DNA from: Paenibacillus tundrae
Lineage (GTDB): Bacteria > Bacillota > Bacilli > Paenibacillales > Paenibacillaceae
Length of the DNA: 64,000 nucleotides
Reading direction: 5' to 3'
NCBI RefSeq assembly: GCF_036884255.1
Contig: NZ_CP145605.1
Location: 4,030,001-4,094,000, forward strand
The position numbers and the translations under genes are program-made. Positions 1 through 8,577 of this stretch are shown in pieces. How positions within the stretch are numbered: position 1 is the stretch's first letter; each line of letters starts with the position of its first letter. The notes beneath the pieces were generated by a model that was not told the DNA's origin, ran no database searches, and saw nothing but the letters and a program-made list of their open reading frames with translations.

Positions 1-52
1 GGATTGGCATTATGCGCTTGCTCATGTAAAATCAGTACACAAGCTTCTGAAG

Positions 53-62
53 TGAAAGGAGA
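53..62 (+). promoter_or_regulatory. RBS deciding a TTG start
   Basis: A GAAAGGAGA-type Shine-Dalgarno lies about 10 bases before the TTG at 72. No ATG lies in frame near the start of the receiver domain, so the TTG is taken as the start of the response regulator. Bases 1-52 hold no recognisable gene. Confidence 0.75.
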
Positions 63-71
63 CCGCTTTTC

Positions 72-758
72 TTGAAATCCATACTCATCGTCGAAGATGA
101 GCAAGCCATTGCCCGGGTATTGGCTGCTTATCTGAGAAAAGCAGAATTCGAGGTGCATCATGCAGCAGATGGCCCCACTGCACTTAACCTTTTCGAATCC
201 GTAAATCCTTCCCTTGTATTACTTGATGTAATGCTACCTGGAATGGACGGATGGGATCTGCTGCGCATTATTCGTGAAAAAAGTGCTTGTCCTGTGATCA
301 TGCTAACCGCACTGGATGACATCCGAGATCGTCTCAATGGACTAAATGCCGGTGCTGACGATTATATGAGCAAACCATTTGTTCCCGAAGAGGTGGTTGC
401 CAGAGTTAATGCTGTGCTGCGACGTAACCCTCATTACACTTCGGGTGGTGAAGATAAACGCTGTTACGGCAATCTCGTTATTGATCTCGCTGCCAAGCAG
501 GTATTGCTTAACGGCGCCGAGGTTGCACTCACGCCACGCGACCTATCATTACTTATATTTCTATCTGAATATCCAAATCGTACATTTACAAGAGATCATC
601 TGATCGAACAAGTGTGGGGCATGGACTATGATGGCAGTGATCGTGCTGTAGATTTATCAATTAAACGACTACGTCAGGCACTCTCTCACTGGTTGCCAGA
701 GACTGGAGAAATTCGGACGTTGCGAGGAATGGGGTATCAATTTTGGATCGCAAACTGA
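72..758 (+). CDS. OmpR-family response regulator
   Basis: This 228-residue protein is a two-domain transcriptional regulator. The N-terminal receiver (about 1-115) has the acidic pair near residues 8-10, the phospho-acceptor Asp52 in LLDVMLPGMDG, and the conserved Lys101 in MSKPF. The C-terminal half (about 130-226) is a winged-helix OmpR/PhoB DNA-binding domain ending in RTLRGMGYQFW. Its start is TTG. It overlaps the downstream kinase by 16 bases, so the two are a translationally coupled two-component pair. The signal and regulon cannot be read from the sequence. No transporter lies immediately beside the pair to suggest a target. Confidence 0.93.
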   Translation: MKSILIVEDEQAIARVLAAYLRKAEFEVHHAADGPTALNLFESVNPSLVLLDVMLPGMDGWDLLRIIREKSACPVIMLTALDDIRDRLNGLNAGADDYMSKPFVPEEVVARVNAVLRRNPHYTSGGEDKRCYGNLVIDLAAKQVLLNGAEVALTPRDLSLLIFLSEYPNRTFTRDHLIEQVWGMDYDGSDRAVDLSIKRLRQALSHWLPETGEIRTLRGMGYQFWIAN

Positions 759-2206
759 GACGGAAAGGGCCGAGACGTTCAACATCCATTTTGTCCCACT
801 GGACACTTCGTTATTTTCTAATCTTGTGCATTGGATTCACCATTATTGTCGCAGGAGCACTCTACTGGATTCGTACAACCTCTATTGAGAAAAGTCTAAA
901 AACTGCAGAGTTATTAGGGCTGGAGATTGCCGATCGAGTGACTATTGACAATAATAAGCTTCATGTACCACCCGATCTAGACACCATGGTAACCAAGAGG
1001 GAGAAACTATTCAATACAGATCATTATTTCTGTGTCATGGTGTTGGATAACAACAATCAATTGATTTTCTCTCAGCCTAAAATGACACAAGAAGAGGTGT
1101 TTTATCGACTGTCTGACGACTTTCGTGAACCAAGAAACAACAAATATGCAGGAGTAACCGTCAGTATTAATGAAGGTGATCAATCGTTTGGAAAAGTATG
1201 GGTAATGCAGTCGAAGCAATCTCTTACATTCGGTCCAGAGACGATGTGGCTTGTACTTTTGATTCTGGGCGGATTAATTCTATGTGGATGGTTTACGATC
1301 TATCTGCTATCTAATAAGTTGTCCCGACCTATTCGGCAAGTTGCTTATGCAGCTGAACAAATTCGTGGTGGCAATTACGACGTGAGTCTTGATATCAATA
1401 CACGGGAGCGTGAGATTACGGAACTCGTGAGCTCTTTCCGAGATATGGCGACACGTCTAAGACAACTTGAGGAATGGCGTACCCTCTCCTTGGCAGGGGT
1501 GAGCCATGAACTGAAGACACCGGTCACTTCTATTAAAGGGCTCGTGATGGCAGTACGCGACGACGTGGTCAGTCCTCAGGAAGGAAAAGAATTTTTGGAT
1601 ATCGCTTTGAAGGAATCGGAACGTATGGAGCGGATGATTGCAGATCTACTAGATTACAATGCCATGTCTGCCGGAAGCGTTGCTGTTCGTAAGGAACGAA
1701 CAGATCTGCAATTATTAGTTGGCGAGATCATCTATCAGTGGAAGATTGCGTACGAAGATAAGACACCTGAGGTTGAACTACATGCGCCTGCTGGCCCACT
1801 ATACACCATTGGTGACACCCTGCGAATTCAGCAAATTATCGTTAATTTACTGAATAATGGGCTTCAAGCTACTCCTTCGGGTCAAACAGCCAAATTTGAC
1901 ATTGAATTGCGGGCAGAAGAAGACCATCTATTCATTGATGTACAGGATTATGGCTCCGGTATATCGGAAGCTGATCAATCCAAAATATTTGAACGCTTCT
2001 ACCGCGGAGAGATAAAAAAACGTAGAAATCGTGGCTTGGGTCTCGGTCTTACCTATAGCAGACTGCTGGCCAACGCCCAAAACGGTGAACTGTCTCTTGC
2101 CTCAAGCACGCCTAATGGAAGTAAGTTCACGTTAAGACTGCCACGTTGGAAGATACCTAAACATGTGACTAAAGAACAAACGTATCCTTCACCAGTTAAA
2201 GCCTAG
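743..2206 (+). CDS. Membrane sensor histidine kinase
   Basis: This 487-residue HAMP-type histidine kinase partners the preceding response regulator. Two membrane segments (about 22-42 and 168-189) bracket an extracytoplasmic sensor of about 125 residues. A HAMP linker follows (about 190-242), then a HisKA domain with phospho-acceptor His255 in SHELKTP. The HATPase domain shows an N-box (NLLNNGLQAT), DYGSGIS and RGLGLGLTYS. The start is a TTG inside the regulator gene, giving a 16-base overlap. The sensor half has no motif I recognise, so the ligand is unknown. A strong terminator follows at 2287-2322. Confidence 0.92.
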   Translation: MDRKLRRKGPRRSTSILSHWTLRYFLILCIGFTIIVAGALYWIRTTSIEKSLKTAELLGLEIADRVTIDNNKLHVPPDLDTMVTKREKLFNTDHYFCVMVLDNNNQLIFSQPKMTQEEVFYRLSDDFREPRNNKYAGVTVSINEGDQSFGKVWVMQSKQSLTFGPETMWLVLLILGGLILCGWFTIYLLSNKLSRPIRQVAYAAEQIRGGNYDVSLDINTREREITELVSSFRDMATRLRQLEEWRTLSLAGVSHELKTPVTSIKGLVMAVRDDVVSPQEGKEFLDIALKESERMERMIADLLDYNAMSAGSVAVRKERTDLQLLVGEIIYQWKIAYEDKTPEVELHAPAGPLYTIGDTLRIQQIIVNLLNNGLQATPSGQTAKFDIELRAEEDHLFIDVQDYGSGISEADQSKIFERFYRGEIKKRRNRGLGLGLTYSRLLANAQNGELSLASSTPNGSKFTLRLPRWKIPKHVTKEQTYPSPVKA

Positions 2207-2286
2207 TTATCTATTAAAAGTTATATCAAAAATGAACAACCTACTTGCCTCACCTGCGGAGTATATGAAGCGAGTGACAAGCTACC

Positions 2287-2322
2287 AACGCGCACCGATG
2301 ATCTATCGGTGCGCGTTTTATT
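2287..2322. terminator. Rho-independent terminator after the two-component operon
   Basis: A 13-bp GC-rich stem (AACGCGCACCGAT / ATCGGTGCGCGTT) with a five-base loop is followed by TTTATTT. It lies between the plus-strand kinase and the minus-strand fra gene. Confidence 0.85.
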
Positions 2323-2365
2323 TACTCTATGAGGTGAATTGTGCAAAAGTCTCTAACTTCTCTGA

Positions 2366-2737
2366 CTATTTGCGCCAAAAAGTAGTGCAATCTGCCTTAT
2401 CTTTAATGTTAAACTCAATGATTCTTTCAAGTAACGAATAATCAATCGGCAATTTCCACTTCATACGAATAAGCTGATTGGTATGCTCATAACCCGCCTG
2501 AACGATTTCTTCTGAGAACTGATCAATGACTACTTTCTCTGGAGCAACAGCTAGATGCTGCTTCGACACGCTAAAACCGATAATAAAGGTCTCATGGTCG
2601 GTAAACATCGGCTGATTCCAAGCAATTTTGGTTTTCAAACTTGGGAACTTCTCCGTAATCCATTTCAGAACCTCTTCGGTTCGTTCCTTATGCTCCGGGT
2701 TATCAATGCTTGCTAAATATTCTGCAAAAGTCTCCAT
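2366..2737 (-). CDS. fra: Frataxin-like iron chaperone (YdhG/Fra, DUF1801 fold)
   Basis: About 123 residues, closely resembling in recalled sequence the B. subtilis Fra/YdhG protein, an intracellular iron chaperone for Fe-S and haem assembly. Shared stretches include NQPMFTDHETFIIGFSVS, HLAVAPEKV and the C-terminal KADC.TFWRK. An open frame extends to 2767, but GGGGGAGG sits only a few bases before the tandem ATGs at 2740 and 2737. The second gives better spacing, so I chose 2737. The gene stands alone, convergent with the two-component operon, and shows no Fur box. Assignment rests on remembered family similarity. The iron role fits the many Fur-linked genes nearby. Confidence 0.8.
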   Translation of the reverse strand: METFAEYLASIDNPEHKERTEEVLKWITEKFPSLKTKIAWNQPMFTDHETFIIGFSVSKQHLAVAPEKVVIDQFSEEIVQAGYEHTNQLIRMKWKLPIDYSLLERIIEFNIKDKADCTTFWRK

Positions 2738-3073
2738 CATCTTCCTCCCCCTTTTACTCCAATCCATTCTATCATGAATACGGAGTTCTAATTACCTTTT
2801 AATCAAAACGCATCATTACTGCTGCTTTTAGTATAATCCATGTCTCAAACAACTAAACAACCTGATGCATCACTGCGTTCAATCGAACTAATGAATAGCA
2901 TTTGCCAACACAGTCCCTAATAGCAAACACACATACATACTCGTACAAGCAAAGAGAGCAAAAAAAGCAGTAACCACAAAGGTTATCTGCTTTTTAGTAT
3001 ACCTGCTCTATTACGTGCTTATATACGTGCGCTAATCAATGACGATTAGGTAGTTATTATCGAATGGATTCTA
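2738..3073. other. Intergenic region between fra and adh
   Basis: About 335 bases without a gene. It contains the fra ribosome binding site, an AT-rich stretch that presumably holds the fra promoter, and the adh terminator at 2960-2996. I see no convincing operator or small ORF. Confidence 0.6.
2960..2996 (-). terminator. Terminator downstream of the alcohol dehydrogenase gene
   Basis: The stem AAAAAGCAG.TAACC / GGTTA.CTGCTTTTT has a short ACAAA loop and U-runs on both strands. It lies about 80 bases past the adh stop. Confidence 0.8.
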
Positions 3074-4114
3074 TTAAATCGTGCTCGTATCAATAACAAA
3101 GCGATATTTCACATCTGAAGCCAGTACACGTTTGTAAGCTTCGTCAATCTGGTCAGCCGAAATCACTTCAATGTTGGGAGCAATATTATGTTCTGCACAG
3201 AAGTCGAGCATTTCCTGTGTCTCACGAATACCACCAATCATTGAGCCCGCGAACGAACGACGGTGACCGATGAGTGAAAATACTTGTACGGGCAATGGTT
3301 CTGCTGGCGCACCAACGTTAACGATTGTACCATCCAGCGTGAGCAGAGACAGGTATGCATTAATGTCAATACTGGCACTTACCGTATTAATCATCAGGTC
3401 AAAAGAACCCGCAAGTTTCTCAAACGTTTCCGGTTCACTTGTCGCATAATAATGGGCAGCGCCAAATTGCAGGCCGTCTTCTTTTTTGCTGAGTGATTGG
3501 GATAATACGGTAACCTCCGCACCCATCGCATGTGCAATTTTAACTGCCATATGACCAAGTCCACCCATACCTACAACCGCTACTTTTTTGCCTGGGCCAG
3601 CTCCCCAGTGATGTAGTGGTGAATACGTCGTAATACCTGCGCACAGCAATGGTGCAGCGGCATCAAGCGCAATATTATCAGGGATTCGAACAACGAAGTT
3701 CTCTGTTACAACGATATGTGTAGAATAACCACCTTGCGTAGGCTCACCATATTTGTCTACCCCAGCATAGGTCTGAATATTTCCTTTGAGACAGTATTGC
3801 TCTTCACCTTTGCGGCAATTTGCACACTCGCCACAAGAATCCACCATACATCCAACACCTACGCGGTCGCCCACTTTATATTTGGATACACCTGTACCTA
3901 CATCCGTTACAATGCCAGCAATCTCGTGTCCAGGAACGAGTGGATAGTTCACAGGCCCCCAGTCACCGTGTGCAGTATGAATGTCAGAATGGCAAATGCC
4001 CGCATATTTAATCTCGATCAGTACGTCACTGGTATCAAGATCCCGTCGTTTAATTTCGGCACTTCGAAATTGTTGGTCTGGTCCGTCAACTGCTCTCGCT
4101 TTAGCTATAATCAA
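3074..4114 (-). CDS. adhA: Zinc-dependent NADP alcohol dehydrogenase (AdhA/CAD-like)
   Basis: A medium-chain dehydrogenase of about 346 residues, reducing aldehydes to alcohols or the reverse. In the longer frame, catalytic zinc ligands are Cys48, His70-Glu71 (GHE) and Cys165. Structural zinc ligands are Cys101, 104, 107 and 115. The Rossmann motif is [14 protein letters not shown]. The open frame reaches 4135, but AGGAGG falls inside it nine bases before a TTG at 4114, which is the likely start. It diverges from a MerR regulator, the same arrangement as B. subtilis adhA-adhR, where the regulator answers reactive aldehydes. The promoter at 4155-4181 has the stretched spacer typical of MerR targets. 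Confidence 0.88.
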   Translation of the reverse strand: MIIAKARAVDGPDQQFRSAEIKRRDLDTSDVLIEIKYAGICHSDIHTAHGDWGPVNYPLVPGHEIAGIVTDVGTGVSKYKVGDRVGVGCMVDSCGECANCRKGEEQYCLKGNIQTYAGVDKYGEPTQGGYSTHIVVTENFVVRIPDNIALDAAAPLLCAGITTYSPLHHWGAGPGKKVAVVGMGGLGHMAVKIAHAMGAEVTVLSQSLSKKEDGLQFGAAHYYATSEPETFEKLAGSFDLMINTVSASIDINAYLSLLTLDGTIVNVGAPAEPLPVQVFSLIGHRRSFAGSMIGGIRETQEMLDFCAEHNIAPNIEVISADQIDEAYKRVLASDVKYRFVIDTSTI

Positions 4115-4154
4115 TGTAAAAAACCTCCTAGTCATTTCGAATACAGCATTATCG

Positions 4155-4181
4155 TACCCCCTACAGTTAACTCTAGGTCAA
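4155..4181 (-). promoter_or_regulatory. adhA promoter with MerR-type 19-bp spacer and operator
   Basis: Read on the minus strand: TTGACC (4181-4176), a 19-base spacer carrying the dyad TAGAGTTAACTGTA, then TACGAT as -10. A 19-bp spacer with a dyad between the hexamers is the hallmark of MerR-activated promoters. The plus-strand core CTACAGTTAACTCTAGGTC recurs at 4253. Confidence 0.85.
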
Positions 4182-4207
4182 ATACTTTTTTTTATTTTGT
4201 TCCAACT

Positions 4208-4237
4208 TTGACATCTATTCATGCGACATGGTAGTAT
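4208..4237 (+). promoter_or_regulatory. Likely promoter of the merR gene
   Basis: TTGACA at 4208-4213 and TAGTAT at 4232-4237 are separated by 18 bases and point toward the MerR gene. The second operator lies just downstream, where a bound regulator could block its own transcription. Confidence 0.7.
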
Positions 4238-4252
4238 TCACTCGGATCACTC

Positions 4253-4273
4253 CTATAGTTAACTCCAAGTCTA
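4253..4273. promoter_or_regulatory. Second MerR operator copy
   Basis: CTATAGTTAACTCCAAGTC is a near-identical direct repeat of the adhA operator at 4161 (CTACAGTTAACTCTAGGTC). It sits between the merR -10 box and its start codon. Confidence 0.75.
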
Positions 4274-4300
4274 TCCTTAATGGAAAGGAACATCATATAT

Positions 4301-4711
4301 ATGACATATTCGATTGGCGAGGTTGCCAAAAAATTAGACCTTACGGTATATACACTGCGCTACTACGATCGGGAAGGGCTCATGCCTTTTGTTGAACGAA
4401 CTTCTAGTGGAACTCGGTTATTCAAGGAATCTGACATTGATTTTCTTAAGATCATTCAATGTCTGAAAGCAACCGGAATGCCCATCAAAGATATCAAAGA
4501 CTTCATTGCCTGGTGCTCTGAAGGAGACTCTACGTTAAAGCAAAGGTACGACATGTTTACAGAGCGAAGAGCTAGCGTAGAAGCTCAGATTGCGGAGCTA
4601 CAGAAGACGATGGAAGTGATCGATCATAAATGCGCGTATTATGAGAGTGCACTGAGTGCGGGAACAGAAGAAATACACAGGGTGAATAATGGTAACCCCA
4701 TCACCAATTAA
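4301..4711 (+). CDS. adhR: MerR-family aldehyde-responsive regulator (AdhR/NmlR-like)
   Basis: About 136 residues. The N-terminal winged helix-turn-helix begins MTYSIGEVAKKLD and continues with TVYTLRYYDREGL, the MerR signature. A long dimerisation helix follows (about 80-120). An in-frame ATG exists at 4280, but family members begin with the SIGEVA segment and GGAAAGGA lies about 11 bases before 4301, so I prefer 4301. It is divergent from adhA and has operators in front of both genes. By analogy with AdhR it probably senses electrophilic aldehydes through cysteine modification. Cysteines are present, but which one senses is inference. Confidence 0.85.
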   Translation: MTYSIGEVAKKLDLTVYTLRYYDREGLMPFVERTSSGTRLFKESDIDFLKIIQCLKATGMPIKDIKDFIAWCSEGDSTLKQRYDMFTERRASVEAQIAELQKTMEVIDHKCAYYESALSAGTEEIHRVNNGNPITN

Positions 4712-4830
4712 CTGTTATGTTAACATCCAATATCATCGACTTAACCTGTGATGTAACACTGAAATCTAATACCTTCAACTTCTGTCCATTGCTACTTCAT
4801 TCGCATCTCATCATTACGCTCAACTTCAAT

Positions 4831-4870
4831 ACAAATAAGACCTCCGTAACTTAGACGGAAGTCTTATTTG
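4831..4870. terminator. Bidirectional terminator between adhR and the binding-protein gene
   Basis: A long stem, AAATAAGAC.TCCGT pairing with ACGGA.GTCTTATTT, with A/T runs on both flanks serves the two convergent genes. Confidence 0.85.
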
Positions 4871-4898
4871 TATTTGTATCCTTTAATTATTGTATAGG

Positions 4899-5921
4899 CT
4901 ACTTCGCAGATAATAGGCTGTCCGTAATAAACTTCAGTTGACCCTCCAGCGTTACCGGATCATTGTATGTATCCGAGGTAGGATCAAGTTGGAACACATG
5001 ATTCGCTTTAACTGCAGGAAGGCTCTTCCATAGGTTGTGCTCATAGACTTTCGAAGCATCATTTGTATCACCAGACCATGGGCTAGTGAAGATAATATCT
5101 CCCGCATACTCAGGTAAAACCTCCATGGAGATGGAAGCCCATCCTGTTCCACTGTCGATTGCTTCCGCCTGAGCCTTGGTTGGTGCCTTAAGCCCAAATT
5201 CGCCATAGATGACTTCACCACCACGGCCGTAATTATGACCGAAGACGTATAATCCTTTGTCATAAGGGTTCAGGATGGAAACGGTACGGTCACCTACAGC
5301 CTCTTTCACTTTAGGCTTTAACTCATTAATCTGCTCTTCCCAATTGCTTATCCAAGCTTGCGCTTTGTCTTCTCTGTTGGTCAACTTGCCTAGTTCGATC
5401 AATAGCTCTCTGAAGGGACGTTTACCATATTCAATCTGTACTACAGGTGCAATGAGCGATAACTGATCAATTCCCTCTGTCCCTGTATATACGATGAATA
5501 AATCAGGTTTTAAACTAACCAGTTGCTCGGGTGTAGGCACATCACCCAGATCAGTAACTCCTGCTGCTGTCAGTTGATCCTTAATATATTTATTGTTCAT
5601 TGCACCGGTTAAAGCTCCAACAATTGGAGCATCTAGAGCAACAAAATAACCGGTTGTGAATGCGGTCAAGTCAATGATTCGTTTCGGATCTTTAGGCACC
5701 TGAACTTCTCCTGCATCGGATTGGAATGTGACTAACTCTTCTTCTGCAGTTGTAGAGCCAGCTGTCGTCGTATCCTGATCTGTCTTCGTTTCTGACTCTG
5801 CTGTTACGTTAGTGCCCTCATCTGTTGACGCATTAGTGCCTACAGATTGTCCGCACGCACTAAGTATGAGCAGAAGTGCAAGTCCCATCATGAGCCATAT
5901 AGAAGTTTTCCCTTTACGCAA
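4899..5921 (-). CDS. Iron-siderophore ABC transporter substrate-binding lipoprotein
   Basis: About 340 residues. The signal peptide ends in the lipobox LSAC with Cys23 as lipid anchor. A Ser/Thr-rich spacer follows, then a FecB/FhuD-type Peripla_BP_2 fold (about 75-335: PKRIIDLTAFTTGYFVALD, PDLFIVYTG, LPEYAGDIIF, NHVFQLDP). The open frame extends to 6050, but AAGAGGTGGG precedes a TTG at 5921 that gives a perfect lipoprotein start. A Fur box lies directly upstream at 5942-5960. No permease or ATPase gene is adjacent, so it probably docks on a transporter encoded elsewhere. Which siderophore it binds is not readable. Confidence 0.9.
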   Translation of the reverse strand: MRKGKTSIWLMMGLALLLILSACGQSVGTNASTDEGTNVTAESETKTDQDTTTAGSTTAEEELVTFQSDAGEVQVPKDPKRIIDLTAFTTGYFVALDAPIVGALTGAMNNKYIKDQLTAAGVTDLGDVPTPEQLVSLKPDLFIVYTGTEGIDQLSLIAPVVQIEYGKRPFRELLIELGKLTNREDKAQAWISNWEEQINELKPKVKEAVGDRTVSILNPYDKGLYVFGHNYGRGGEVIYGEFGLKAPTKAQAEAIDSGTGWASISMEVLPEYAGDIIFTSPWSGDTNDASKVYEHNLWKSLPAVKANHVFQLDPTSDTYNDPVTLEGQLKFITDSLLSAK

Positions 5922-5941
5922 AATAAACCCACCTCTTATTT

Positions 5942-5960
5942 GATATTGATAATCATTATC
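5942..5960 (-). promoter_or_regulatory. Fur box
   Basis: GATATTGATAATCATTATC matches the classic 19-bp Fur consensus at 18 of 19 positions. It lies 20 bases before the TTG start of the binding lipoprotein, so iron-loaded Fur should repress it. Confidence 0.92.
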
Positions 5961-6025
5961 AAATAATATCACGCTATGAAACAACTTACAAGCATATTTC
6001 ATATGTCTTAAAGTAACGTGAGCGC

Positions 6026-6068
6026 CCCATGACCTCAACAGCAAACGCACTTAAGCAAGGTCATGGTT
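6026..6068. repeat. Inverted repeat of unknown role
   Basis: CCATGACCT and AGGTCATGG form perfect 9-bp arms about 22 bases apart in the divergent region between the binding lipoprotein and uppP. No U-run follows, so it is not an obvious terminator. Confidence 0.5.
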
Positions 6069-6205
6069 CCGTTTGTATACAACCCATTGCTTACATATGT
6101 AAATGATATTTTTTTCAACTCTTTACGAAATTGAAACTTGCAAGTCAGTAAGCTAAACAACTATCATCAATAGAGTAGTGTATCCTTATAAGAGAAAAAG
6201 AGATG

Positions 6206-6226
6206 ATCATTGGAAGTTCCAATGAT
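6206..6226. promoter_or_regulatory. Perfect 10+10 palindrome upstream of uppP
   Basis: ATCATTGGAA and TTCCAATGAT are perfect inverted arms separated by one G. They end 20 bases before the uppP ATG and just ahead of its AAGGAGG. It may be a repressor operator or an RNA hairpin near the ribosome binding site. I do not recognise its regulator. Confidence 0.6.
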
Positions 6227-6246
6227 ACGTATTCAAGGAGGACAAG

Positions 6247-7059
6247 ATGGAAGACATTATATTGTGGTTAAAGTATTTATTATTAGGAATCGTACAAGGT
6301 GCGACAGAGCCCATTCCGGTTTCCTCTAGTGGACATCTAATCATTGCCCAACGACTTATGGGGTTGAAGCAGAACGGTTTGTCCTTTGAGATTCTGACTA
6401 ACACGGCGTCTCTACTCGCGATTGTTTTTATTTTCCGTGAAGATATTAAAAAACTAATTATCGGTGCATTAGGATATCTGCGAACGCGAAAACAAGAATA
6501 TAAAGCAGACTTTATGTTTTGCTTATACATAGTCATCGGTACAGTTCCTGCTGCTGTCGCTGCAGTTCTGTTCAAAGACAAGATCGAAGAAATCTTCTCG
6601 TCCGTATACACCGTTGCCATCGCGCTATTAGTAACCGGGGTTGCCCTCTGGCTGATTCGCAATCTTCGTGGACGCAAGCAGGACGGGGATCTCTCCACTA
6701 AGGATGCACTGTTGGTTGGTCTTGCTCAGGCCGTTGCGCTCATTCCAGGCATAAGCCGTTCTGGTGCTACGGTTATTGCTTCCATTGCTGTCGGGATGAA
6801 ACAGGAAACCGCCCTAAAGTTCTCGTTTATGCTCTATATCCCTATTAGTATCGGCGGACTTATCATGGGTGTATCAGATATCGCCAACGATCCAAATCGG
6901 GGACAACTCGCCATTCCTTATCTGATTGCATTCATTACAACACTTTTCGTCACCTACTTCTCCATGAGATGGTTTATGGGAATTATGGCGAAAGGTAACC
7001 TCAAGTATTTCTCGTATTACTGTTTTGCAGCCGGAACATTATTGCTTATCTTTTTATAA
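6247..7059 (+). CDS. uppP: Undecaprenyl-diphosphatase UppP (BacA)
   Basis: A 270-residue polytopic membrane enzyme that dephosphorylates undecaprenyl pyrophosphate, recycling the lipid carrier of cell-wall synthesis and giving bacitracin tolerance. The family's two signature motifs are present: [14 protein letters not shown] at residues 18-30 (Glu21 and His30 catalytic) and PGISRSGAT around 167-174 (Arg171). Length and about eight hydrophobic segments match the family. AAGGAGG at 6235 fixes the ATG start. The gene is monocistronic, with a terminator right after it and an unusual perfect palindrome in its leader. Confidence 0.95.
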   Translation: MEDIILWLKYLLLGIVQGATEPIPVSSSGHLIIAQRLMGLKQNGLSFEILTNTASLLAIVFIFREDIKKLIIGALGYLRTRKQEYKADFMFCLYIVIGTVPAAVAAVLFKDKIEEIFSSVYTVAIALLVTGVALWLIRNLRGRKQDGDLSTKDALLVGLAQAVALIPGISRSGATVIASIAVGMKQETALKFSFMLYIPISIGGLIMGVSDIANDPNRGQLAIPYLIAFITTLFVTYFSMRWFMGIMAKGNLKYFSYYCFAAGTLLLIFL

Positions 7060-7070
7060 AACAAACACCA

Positions 7071-7110
7071 AAAAGGAACAACTGGCCTATCGCCAGATTG
7101 TTCCTTTTTT
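7071..7110 (+). terminator. uppP terminator
   Basis: The stem AAAAAGGAACAA.CTGG / CCAG.TTGTTCCTTTTTT starts 12 bases after the uppP stop and has a U-run. Confidence 0.9.
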
Positions 7111-7232
7111 CATTTCATTCACGAGATAAGTTGAAATCCTGAATCTTATTCTCAATGTTAAATTTCATTCTCATTTTCAATTATAACTACCCATTGTCCG
7201 TTTATTTCTTACGTCTAATCGCAGTCTTTGCA

Positions 7233-8045
7233 TTAGGTTCCTAGTAACCGTGGCATATATTCATCATAGGCATCTGAGATCAATTGCTCATGCAGAGGGC
7301 TGCTCGTTATAATCGCTTTTCTTTTGGCTTTGAGTATAATCTGCTCCACATCGGCGAAGCTGCAGCCTTCTAACCGCTGACACATATAATGTTGCACATC
7401 AGCCTGGTGTTCAAACTGCCCCACCAGTTTGCTGATATAGCGTTGCCTACTTGGAGCATCCGGCATAGCATAATTCATTTTGGTATCAAACCTGCGCCAG
7501 ATCGCATGATCCAATTGTGTTTCGAGGTTCGTTGCAGCAATACATATACTGTCTCCTTCGAACTCATCTAGGCATTGCAACAACGTATTCACAACTCTAG
7601 CCATCTCTTTTACCTCGTCGTTACTTTCTCTTGTACGCGCAATCGCATCGAACTCATCCAAGAAGAGCACGCAAGGATTCACTTTCGCGTATTCGAACAA
7701 TTTACGCACATTGGTACTCGTTTCCCCGAGATGACTATGAATGATCGCATCCAGACGTACAAGCACCAACGGCAAGTTCAGACGATCTGCCACATACGAT
7801 GCGGTTAACGTTTTCCCTGTGCCTGGCGGCCCAAACATGACTAATTTATTCGGAATCGGAACCTCGTGTTCTACAAAACGATCCTTCATTCCAAGAATCG
7901 TTAGAAACTCTTCAATGATGCGTTCGTTCTCCGCCGAAAATACAATATGTTTGGCTTTACGTGCACATTCCTTGGGTGAATAGAATGCGGCCATATCAAT
8001 ACCTTTTGCTCGTGGGATCCGATTTATATGATTGGTTTTACTCAT
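7233..8045 (-). CDS. Small AAA-family ATPase
   Basis: A 270-residue single-domain AAA protein. Walker A is FGPPGTGKT (71-79), a pore-loop/SRH region is HLGETSTNVRKLF, Walker B is CVLFLDEFDAIART with Asp130-Glu131, sensor 1 is in AATNLE, and a trailing arginine-finger region is WRRF. The C-terminal small lid domain (about 195-260) is short. The type is closest to FtsH/Vps4-like AAA modules without a protease or membrane segment. It stands alone between uppP and the DUF1540 gene, so no substrate is suggested by context. AAAGGAGAG lies upstream of the ATG at 8045. Function beyond ATP-driven remodelling is unknown. Confidence 0.85.
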   Translation of the reverse strand: MSKTNHINRIPRAKGIDMAAFYSPKECARKAKHIVFSAENERIIEEFLTILGMKDRFVEHEVPIPNKLVMFGPPGTGKTLTASYVADRLNLPLVLVRLDAIIHSHLGETSTNVRKLFEYAKVNPCVLFLDEFDAIARTRESNDEVKEMARVVNTLLQCLDEFEGDSICIAATNLETQLDHAIWRRFDTKMNYAMPDAPSRQRYISKLVGQFEHQADVQHYMCQRLEGCSFADVEQIILKAKRKAIITSSPLHEQLISDAYDEYMPRLLGT

Positions 8046-8403
8046 TACGCTAACTCTCCTTTAACGCTAATCCAGCGGTATGCATTAAAATTGTTGATGA
8101 TCTATAAATAAGTATGATCCGTCGTCCGGTTTTTATTCGTAATAATTACTATTAAAAGATATCACACAAATCCCTTTTTGCCAACACTGGAGAGATCATG
8201 GGATAAAAAGCATCCATGTAGTCTTGTACTGTTGCAAGCCGAGACATTATTTGCTATTCTAAATGTGCATCGTTGTGTGTAACGCAAAAAGCCCTCTTGT
8301 ACTAGAGAGCAATAAAGTTCAGATTAGCAAGCGGCAACTTGCAGAATCTGGATATGTCTTATACCAACGAATGTAATCCCACTACAAAGCGAGGTTATTA
8401 ATC
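8046..8403. other. Divergent intergenic region with two hairpins
   Basis: About 360 bases between the AAA gene and the DUF1540 gene. It is AT-rich near the AAA start. Two hairpin-forming segments lie toward the right: GCCCTCTT..AGAGAGC (8287-8308) and CAGATT..CAAG / CTTG..AATCTG (about 8319-8350). The second may be part of a structured leader of the DUF1540 gene. No family of RNA element is recognised. Confidence 0.45.
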
Positions 8404-8556
8404 ATGGCAAAAGACGTATTGTGCGAAGTAAATTCATGTGTGCACTGGGCTCAAGAGAACAAATGTAATGCAAGCTCCATTTATATCGTAAGCCACAGCT
8501 CCAAAGAAGCAAGTGAGTCTGCGGAAACAGACTGCAAAACTTTTGAAGTAAAATAA
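8404..8556 (+). CDS. DUF1540-like small cysteine protein
   Basis: A 50-residue protein with four cysteines, at 7, 12, 21 and 44 (VLCEVNSCVHW, NKCNAS, TDCKTF). The motif C-x4-C-x2-W...C...C is the pattern I associate with DUF1540 domains, which are likely metal-binding and occur as small proteins in Firmicutes. A GAGG ribosome binding site lies about nine bases upstream and a clean terminator follows the stop. The gene is very short and could easily be missed. The function of the family is not known. Its position directly before a Fur-controlled gene may be incidental because the terminator separates them. Confidence 0.75.
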   Translation: MAKDVLCEVNSCVHWAQENKCNASSIYIVSHSSKEASESAETDCKTFEVK

Positions 8557-8577
8557 GTTAATGAATTGTTTACAGTT

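Noticed and set aside
2232..2441. Plus-strand ORF of 69 codons after the kinase gene
   Set aside because: It runs straight through the terminator at 2287-2322 and into the fra gene antisense.
3716..4234. Plus-strand ORF of 172 codons over the alcohol dehydrogenase gene and its promoter
   Set aside because: It is antisense to a clear dehydrogenase and runs through the MerR operator region. The composition is non-protein-like.
8287..8308. Terminator-like hairpin on the minus strand upstream of the AAA gene
   Set aside because: No minus-strand gene lies upstream for it to terminate, and the stem is interrupted. It is kept only as a hairpin in the intergenic note.
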